Notes under the pieces: generated by a model | What the model saw: only the letters and a program-made list of their open reading frames with translations | The model's database searches: none | What the model was told of the DNA's origin: nothing | Shown: positions 18,704-23,476 of the stretch, piece by piece | Numbering within the stretch: the stretch's first letter is position 1 | How the letters are laid out: each line of letters starts with the position of its first letter | Made by a program: the position numbers and the translations under genes | Virus record (IMG/VR): IMGVR_UViG_3300025418_001025 | Span: 1 to 23,476 of that record | Length of the DNA: 23,476 nucleotides | Origin: a virus | Reading direction: 5' to 3' (one strand)

Positions 18704-18937
18704 ATGGTTTCAAAGCTCCCGAAGGCTGAGTTTAAACAGATGGATTTTATATCGAGTATTGATGGGCGGTCGTTTATTGAGGATGTTTTGTTGAGTTTTG
18801 ATAATGAGGTGAGCATTAGGATTGAGCGGGCGAGTTCTAGTGATTTCGGTGAGATTATGTATTTGCAGATGGCTTATTGTGATGCTCGCAAAGAACTGGA
18901 GAGCTTTTTAAGTTGTTTGGGCCACGGACCTCACTGA
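18704..18937 (+). CDS. Small hypothetical protein between terminase and portal
   Basis: Start at 18704, five bases after the large terminase stop (a TTG precedes it directly). The same frame extends back inside the terminase gene but that is unlikely to be used. The 77-residue product (VSKLPKAEFKQMDFISSIDG, then EDVLLSFDNEVSIRIERASS, then MAYCDARKELESFLSCLGHG) is alpha/beta with two cysteines near the end. Not recognised. Its DNA shares the C-poor, G/T-rich composition of the second half of the terminase gene, so both probably came together in one exchange. Confidence 0.58.
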   Translation: MVSKLPKAEFKQMDFISSIDGRSFIEDVLLSFDNEVSIRIERASSSDFGEIMYLQMAYCDARKELESFLSCLGHGPH

Positions 18938-18946
18938 GTAGGGCGA

Positions 18947-18972
18947 GCAGCTCTGCAAATTTGCAGAACTGC
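18947..18972. repeat. Palindromic site 3 of 3, upstream of the portal gene
   Basis: 13-base arms pair except at 18951/18968 around AAA|TTT. It lies in the 97-bp gap between the small gene and the portal, an intergenic position that fits an operator, a transcription-RNA signal or a partition/packaging site. Confidence 0.8.
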
Positions 18973-19034
18973 ACCAAGTGAGTTTTGAGTTGCGCGGCAT
19001 GTGTGGTAATTGTTGTTGGCTTTGAGGATTTAAT

Positions 19035-21356
19035 ATGGCTACTGATTTTAGAACCATGAGATTAAACCCTGCATCTGGCGCGCAGCCTTTGCCAGAGCCG
19101 GTGGACCTCGGAAGTCTGGATGCAGTTACACCTCCGCCCGGAGATAATATTGTTACGTTAGAGCTACCCGGTGGAGGGGTAGAGATTAATTTTAATCCGG
19201 TTCAGAAAGACATTGATCCAAATGCGGCGTCGGATCACGACGAGAACCTAGCCTTCCACATTAACTCCGGTGAGCTTGTATCTGTTTCTGATGCAATTAT
19301 GCGTCTGGTTAGGGATGACATCACGCGTCAGGAGGAAAGACTTAAGGACATTGTCACCGGCATTGATTTATTGGGCGTGAAGCTTGAGCAGCCGCATGAT
19401 GAGCCCGGCATGGAGGGCATCTCGGTTGTTCATCATCCTTTGCTGCTTGAGGCTGTGATGCGGTTTCAGGCGAGCTGCCGTGGCGAGTTGCTGCCAGCCG
19501 ATGGCCCTGTGAAGGTTGAGAATGAGGGCGATCAGACCGAGCAGATGGATGCAGAGTCGAATGCCCTTGAGAATGACTTTAATTATTACCTTACCACTGG
19601 TGCGCCTGAGTATTACCCTGACACGGACCGGATGTTCTTTTCTTTAGGTTTGGGTGGAGAGGCGTATAAGAAGGTCTACTACCATCCTTTGAAGCAGCGT
19701 CCGGTGAGCGAGACGATTGACCGTAAGGACATCATCCTGTCTGACGGCGCCGTGAGCTTGGAGAGCTGCTCTCGCGTCACGCATCGCTCGAAGATGAAGC
19801 CGTCCGACGTGAAGCGGCTACAGATCGCTGGGGCTTGGCGTGATGTATCGCTGATGAGCAACTTCTTAGGGCTTGGCAATCCTGTAGAGATCACGTTGCA
19901 GGAGATTGCAGGCGTTGATCCCAAGACGACGCTAGAGCCCAACGAGACAGACCGAGAGATATGGGAAGTCTATTGCGAATTAAATCTCTCTGGCTTTGAG
20001 AACAAGGATGGCTTGCCCCTACCCTATCGAGTGACGATAGACAAAGAGTCCAGAGAAATTCTCGACATCCGCAGATGGTGGGAGGAAGGCGATGAATTCT
20101 TCATTCGTAAAGAAGTTTTTGTCGAATATATCTTCGTTCCTGCTTTTCCCGGTGTTAATCTTGGGCTTTTGCATATCCTTGGTAACGCTGCTCGCGCTCT
20201 TACTGCCGCTTGGCGTATTGCTCTGGATAATGGAATGCTTGCTAATTTCCCCGGTGGAGTCATGGCGCGCTCGACGGGTAGGCAACAGACGACGACGATC
20301 CGAGTAGGCCCGGGACAGGTTGCCCCTATGGATGTGGATGGTGTGCCGCTGAAGGAAGCGTTCCTGCCTCTGCCGTATCGTGATGTAACGACTGGCTTTC
20401 TGAACATCATGCAGAGCGTGGAGCAGACGGCTCAGCGTTTGGGGGGAACGGCTGAGTTACAGGTAGGTGAGGGGCGACAGGACGCTCCAGTAGGCACCAC
20501 GATTGCCATGATCGAACAGGCTCAGAAGACGCTGAGTGCGGTTCACAAGCGGCTGCATAATGCGCAACAGAAAGAATTTGGGCTTCTAAAACAATTATTC
20601 CGGCTTTATCCGGAGAGCCTTTGGAGGTCGAATAAAAATCCTGGCTTCCAGAAAGACGCTGTTCAGCTCCAGGCAGCTTTGGACAATTATGATATTGTCC
20701 CGAAAGCTGATCCGAATATCTCAAGTCAGACAATGAGAATTCAGAAGGCGATTGCCCTGTTCCAGCTCGCCCAGCAAATGCCAACAATGTTTGACATGAA
20801 GCTAGTGGTTCAGAGACTGTTTGACATGGTTGGCCTTGAAGACACGATGTCTCTGTTTAGCAAGGTTGCGCCTCCGACATCGCCTCCTGTTGATCCTGCC
20901 AAGATGATGTCGGCTCAGGCTTCGTTGATTGCGGCTCAGGCCAAGGCTCAGGATGTTCAATCCAAGACAGAGGCAAATGGTCTGGATGCTGCGACGAAGG
21001 TTGCCATTGCCAAGTCAAAGATCAAGGACATTGATACCAAGGCAATGATGGCTAAGACGGACGCGATTAACCATGCCGCTGATCGTGATACGGATATGCA
21101 GCTTGAGAAGATGCGTTTTATGCAATCCATGATTGTTCATAAGGATAAGATCAATCACGAGAATGAGCACAAGCATTTAGATCGGTCGCAGAGCCAAAGG
21201 CAGATTGATGAGCGCAAGGCTTTTGACGCTCAGGCTGCGGAAGATAGAAGACAGCACGAATTAAGAGTTGGACAACAAGAGCGCGACCACGAATTTGCTC
21301 TTGAAAGATCCAGGGCAATGACCTCTCCCCCACCGCAGGATGAGGAAAATGGTTAA
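19035..21356 (+). CDS. P22-like portal protein
   Basis: A 773-residue protein in the position and size range of P22-family portals (about 725 residues in P22). Portals form the dodecameric ring through which DNA enters and leaves the head. Supporting parts are LLEAVMRFQASCRGELLPAD, the long wing and stem regions, NIMQSVEQTAQRLGGTAELQ, GEGRQDAPVGTTIAMIEQAQ and a C-terminal rod-like stretch from about 640 rich in Lys, Glu, Gln, His and Asp (KDKINHENEHKHLDRSQSQR). That stretch probably builds the long helical barrel of P22-type portals. GAGG lies about seven bases before the start. The N-terminal 60 residues are Pro/Gly rich and likely flexible. Ends in an eight-base overlap with the next gene. 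Confidence 0.9.
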   Translation: MATDFRTMRLNPASGAQPLPEPVDLGSLDAVTPPPGDNIVTLELPGGGVEINFNPVQKDIDPNAASDHDENLAFHINSGELVSVSDAIMRLVRDDITRQEERLKDIVTGIDLLGVKLEQPHDEPGMEGISVVHHPLLLEAVMRFQASCRGELLPADGPVKVENEGDQTEQMDAESNALENDFNYYLTTGAPEYYPDTDRMFFSLGLGGEAYKKVYYHPLKQRPVSETIDRKDIILSDGAVSLESCSRVTHRSKMKPSDVKRLQIAGAWRDVSLMSNFLGLGNPVEITLQEIAGVDPKTTLEPNETDREIWEVYCELNLSGFENKDGLPLPYRVTIDKESREILDIRRWWEEGDEFFIRKEVFVEYIFVPAFPGVNLGLLHILGNAARALTAAWRIALDNGMLANFPGGVMARSTGRQQTTTIRVGPGQVAPMDVDGVPLKEAFLPLPYRDVTTGFLNIMQSVEQTAQRLGGTAELQVGEGRQDAPVGTTIAMIEQAQKTLSAVHKRLHNAQQKEFGLLKQLFRLYPESLWRSNKNPGFQKDAVQLQAALDNYDIVPKADPNISSQTMRIQKAIALFQLAQQMPTMFDMKLVVQRLFDMVGLEDTMSLFSKVAPPTSPPVDPAKMMSAQASLIAAQAKAQDVQSKTEANGLDAATKVAIAKSKIKDIDTKAMMAKTDAINHAADRDTDMQLEKMRFMQSMIVHKDKINHENEHKHLDRSQSQRQIDERKAFDAQAAEDRRQHELRVGQQERDHEFALERSRAMTSPPPQDEENG

Positions 21357-23163
21357 ATATCATATTGATGTGGCGTTGCGTCTCGCTAAGGGAGGCGCCG
21401 TATGGGACAAGCCGCGCCCGGATGATTTAGGCAAGCCGCATCATCTGTCTTCCGAGCAGAAGTCTAAGGCCAAGGCCGCAGCTAAAGCCGCTGGCAGGCC
21501 ATACCCAACCCTAGTGGATAACATGCGCGCTGCCAAAGCCAGTGGTGGTGGGGCATGGACCCGCAAGGAGGGCAAGAACCCCAATGGTGGGTTGAATGCC
21601 AAAGGTAGGGCATCTCTTAAAGCTCAAGGCCATGATATTAAGCCACCACAACCGGAAGGCGGATCTAGGCGTGATTCTTTCTGCGCCCGCATGAAGGGCA
21701 TGAAGGCGAAGCTCACTAGCTCTGAGACGGCCAATGACCCTGATAGTCGGATCAACAAGTCACTGAGGGCTTGGAAATGCGCTGATGGCGGCAGCGTTGA
21801 CCGTGCAATGCGCATGATCCGTAATGGTTACGCTACGGATGGTTTTGTTAAACAAGACATTAATAATGGTGCGCTTGGAAATGCGGCATCGTTTGCGCCA
21901 GCACCGGAAGCCACAACTCTAGAACAAAAATTTCCCGCTCCTAATAATGGGACAGACATAGCTGCGATTGCAAAAGATCCCCGAGAACCCGGTTGGAAGC
22001 GGGCCGGCGCTATTGGTGCAGGCATGGCGAGTGATATTGCCAAAGGTGCGTTGGAACAGGCCAAAAAGCCCGGACAGACCTTGACAGGCGAGTGGGATGC
22101 AAGTGGTGGAAAGGGCGTTGGCGCCTCAGATGAGGCGGTGCAATGGGCAAAAGACACAGGCATGGGCGCTTTAGGAACTGGAACGGCGTTTAACAGAGCG
22201 CCCGTTGGCGCCGTTGGTATGTTTGCCGGGCCAAGAGCCAACTTCACACCAATGGAAATATCTAAAAGAAACGTCGCTAATTCTATGTTAAGGCAGAATG
22301 CACCGCGTGAACAAGTGTGGCAATGGACTAATTCATACAAAGACCCAACGGGAACCTTACAAACTGAATTCTCTGATCTGGGGTCTAAGGTTATGGAGTC
22401 TCCGCAGTTTTCTAAAACTGAATTTGTAAATCTGAATAATATGTCGCCTGAGCAATTAGGTATTGCAAATTATTTAAGCCGCAAGGCTCCACAAAGGACA
22501 ACTTTGTCTCAAGTTATGGATCACCCTGAGTTATACCAAAAGTATCCTCATCTTTCTGATATGCCTGTTTATCTTATGAATGGTTTAGACAATAATGTTA
22601 ATGCTATTTATAGTCCTGTTCATAGAATTGCTCCCTTACCAGGGCATGAAAATGGGTTCATAGGGTTAAATATGAACAGCATGCCAAAGACAAGGGGAGA
22701 AGCAAGGTCGTCATTGTTGCATGAAATTAATCACGCAATTAATGATTTTGAGGGTGGGCCTGAAGCTTACGGACCTGAGTATAAACATTTAACTGAATAC
22801 GCCGCCAAGAATAATATGTCGCCGCTGGACGCTTATTATAATCAGCTTGATGAAATTAATTCTTACAATGTAGAGGGTCGCAGGAATTTAACGCAAAAGC
22901 AAAGAGAAACAGATTATCCGTGGCAAAATCAATTTCGTGAAAGAAATAGACCTGACCCTAATCCTGAAAATATAATATATGGAGACAGAAACACCAGAAT
23001 GCCGATGTCTCTTGAGGAATACAAAAGAGCCAACATGATGGCTAAAGGCGGCGACGTTCGCAGCAATGAAAATTCAATCCACACCGCTCGTGGAAATTAC
23101 AAGCATAGAAGCAAAGTCAAAGACGCTCTGAGACTCGCTCGCAAAATATCATCGAAGGGTTGA
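21349..23163 (+). CDS. DUF6321-like N-terminus joined to polyvalent-type zincin domain
   Basis: Start at 21349 is chosen because AGGA ends eight bases upstream; an in-frame ATG at 21340 adds three residues. Residues about 1-145 (GRPYPTLVDNMRAAKASGGG, RKEGKNPNGGLNAKGRASL, CARMKGMKAKLTSSETANDP, INKSLRAWKC) match the DUF6321 pattern of phage proteins. A Gly/Ala-rich segment (IGAGMASDIAKGAL) follows. Near residues 457-505 is LLHEINHAINDFEGG, an HExxH zincin motif (HEINH), with LDEINSYNVEGRRNLT carrying the third-ligand glutamate, typical of large polyvalent protein-associated metalloprotease domains. Such proteins are often packaged and injected. The short basic Ala/Leu motif at the start (VALRLAKGG) is echoed at the end (DALRLARKI). 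It overlaps the portal gene by eight bases. Confidence 0.8.
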   Translation: MVKYHIDVALRLAKGGAVWDKPRPDDLGKPHHLSSEQKSKAKAAAKAAGRPYPTLVDNMRAAKASGGGAWTRKEGKNPNGGLNAKGRASLKAQGHDIKPPQPEGGSRRDSFCARMKGMKAKLTSSETANDPDSRINKSLRAWKCADGGSVDRAMRMIRNGYATDGFVKQDINNGALGNAASFAPAPEATTLEQKFPAPNNGTDIAAIAKDPREPGWKRAGAIGAGMASDIAKGALEQAKKPGQTLTGEWDASGGKGVGASDEAVQWAKDTGMGALGTGTAFNRAPVGAVGMFAGPRANFTPMEISKRNVANSMLRQNAPREQVWQWTNSYKDPTGTLQTEFSDLGSKVMESPQFSKTEFVNLNNMSPEQLGIANYLSRKAPQRTTLSQVMDHPELYQKYPHLSDMPVYLMNGLDNNVNAIYSPVHRIAPLPGHENGFIGLNMNSMPKTRGEARSSLLHEINHAINDFEGGPEAYGPEYKHLTEYAAKNNMSPLDAYYNQLDEINSYNVEGRRNLTQKQRETDYPWQNQFRERNRPDPNPENIIYGDRNTRMPMSLEEYKRANMMAKGGDVRSNENSIHTARGNYKHRSKVKDALRLARKISSKG

Positions 23164-23187
23164 TAAGAACATTGGGTGTGCTATACT
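23160..23187 (+). promoter_or_regulatory. Promoter of the HNH endonuclease gene
   Basis: TTGATA (23160-23165), overlapping the stop of the upstream gene, a 16-bp spacer and TATACT (23182-23187). It suggests independent expression, as expected for an inserted homing endonuclease. Confidence 0.55.
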
Positions 23188-23212
23188 GGGTGTGCCATTA
23201 AAGGAGGCACCC

Positions 23213-23476
23213 GTGATTAGCATAAAACAAATATCTGATGGTTTGTCTTACGACCCTGAGACGGGTAAGTTTACTTGGTTGATTGGAAGACGAAAAGGTA
23301 AAATAGCCGGGTGTATTACACGGAAAGGATATGTTAGAATAAAGGTTGATAGGAATTACATGGCGCATCGTCTGGCGTGGGCGCTCCATAACGGCGAATG
23401 GCCTAGTAAACAGATTGACCACATCGACGGGGATAGAGCAAACAATCGTATAAGTAATTTGCGAGAGGCTACACAG
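23213..23476 (+). CDS. HNH endonuclease, probably homing (partial, C-terminus off the right edge)
   Basis: A GTG start is set by AAGGAGG ending five bases upstream. The 88 visible codons have no stop. The order LSYDPETGKFTWL, KGYVRIKVDRNYMAHRLAWA, GEWPSKQIDHIDGDRANNRI, SNLREATQ is the standard layout of phage HNH endonucleases, with Asp69-His70 of the DHID motif and Asn78 of the NNR part as catalytic or metal-binding residues. These free-standing enzymes cut related phage DNA lacking the gene and spread by repair. Its own promoter and position after an apparently complete gene fit an inserted mobile element. The C-terminus, possibly an AP2-like DNA-binding part, is not visible. Confidence 0.9.
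   Translation, partial: MISIKQISDGLSYDPETGKFTWLIGRRKGKIAGCITRKGYVRIKVDRNYMAHRLAWALHNGEWPSKQIDHIDGDRANNRISNLREATQ

Noticed and set aside
21828-22340. 170-codon leftward open frame opposite the zincin gene
   Set aside because: Its Ala/Pro/Leu-rich product is the expected antisense of a Gly/Ala-rich coding region; the opposite strand has recognised domains.

Overview
The window looks like part of a tailed bacteriophage or prophage of an alphaproteobacterium. The phage call rests on a small terminase, a large terminase, a P22-like portal and a polyvalent zincin protein in the usual order. It is supported by an ERF/YqaJ recombination pair and many small overlapping genes. The host call rests mainly on a GcrA-type regulator, a family essentially confined to Alphaproteobacteria. 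No integrase, repressor of a known family, tRNA, rRNA or CRISPR array was seen. The window cuts a gene at each end.

Layout. Region 1 (1-1157): a leftward recombination module (ERF annealing protein, cut by the edge, and a YqaJ/lambda-type exonuclease) is read from a good promoter that overlaps a palindromic operator candidate. A rightward promoter lies back to back with it. Region 2 (1158-9476): a long rightward early operon. It holds a VRR-NUC nuclease, a GcrA-like protein, an orphan DnaA domain IV-like protein, several unknown small genes, a ClpP/SDH-fold hydrolase, and a run of nine small genes joined by stop-start overlaps, several of them related coiled-coil paralogues. It ends with a ParB-like/MT-A70 methyltransferase fusion and a DEAD/DEAH helicase with a zinc ribbon. 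Region 3 (9477-11075): an AT-rich block with nine copies of a GCATGC-centred repeat around three small leftward genes, a small secreted protein, and a chain of hairpins. Region 4 (11076-15955): a leftward operon of ten genes, most with a similar ribosome-binding leader. It includes a cytoplasmic zinc exopeptidase-like protein, a 523-residue zinc-ribbon protein and three tiny or small membrane proteins. Region 5 (15956-16173): a divergent promoter region. Region 6 (16174-23163): the rightward packaging and head module. Region 7 (23160-23476): an HNH endonuclease gene with its own promoter, cut by the right edge.

How the parts may work together. The recombinases, helicase, DnaA-like protein and nuclease make a replication/recombination set with no polymerase in view, so host enzymes are probably recruited. 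The GcrA-like protein and the adenine methyltransferase suggest that the phage reads or writes host epigenetic cell-cycle marks. The most striking unexplained signal is a near-perfect 26-28 bp palindrome with core CTGCAAATTTGCAG. It occurs three times: in the early divergent promoter region, inside the ParB-like/MT-A70 gene, and just before the portal gene. It could be the binding site of the ParB-like protein. The 25-bp-spaced GCATGC repeats next to the helicase gene resemble iterons and may mark an origin.
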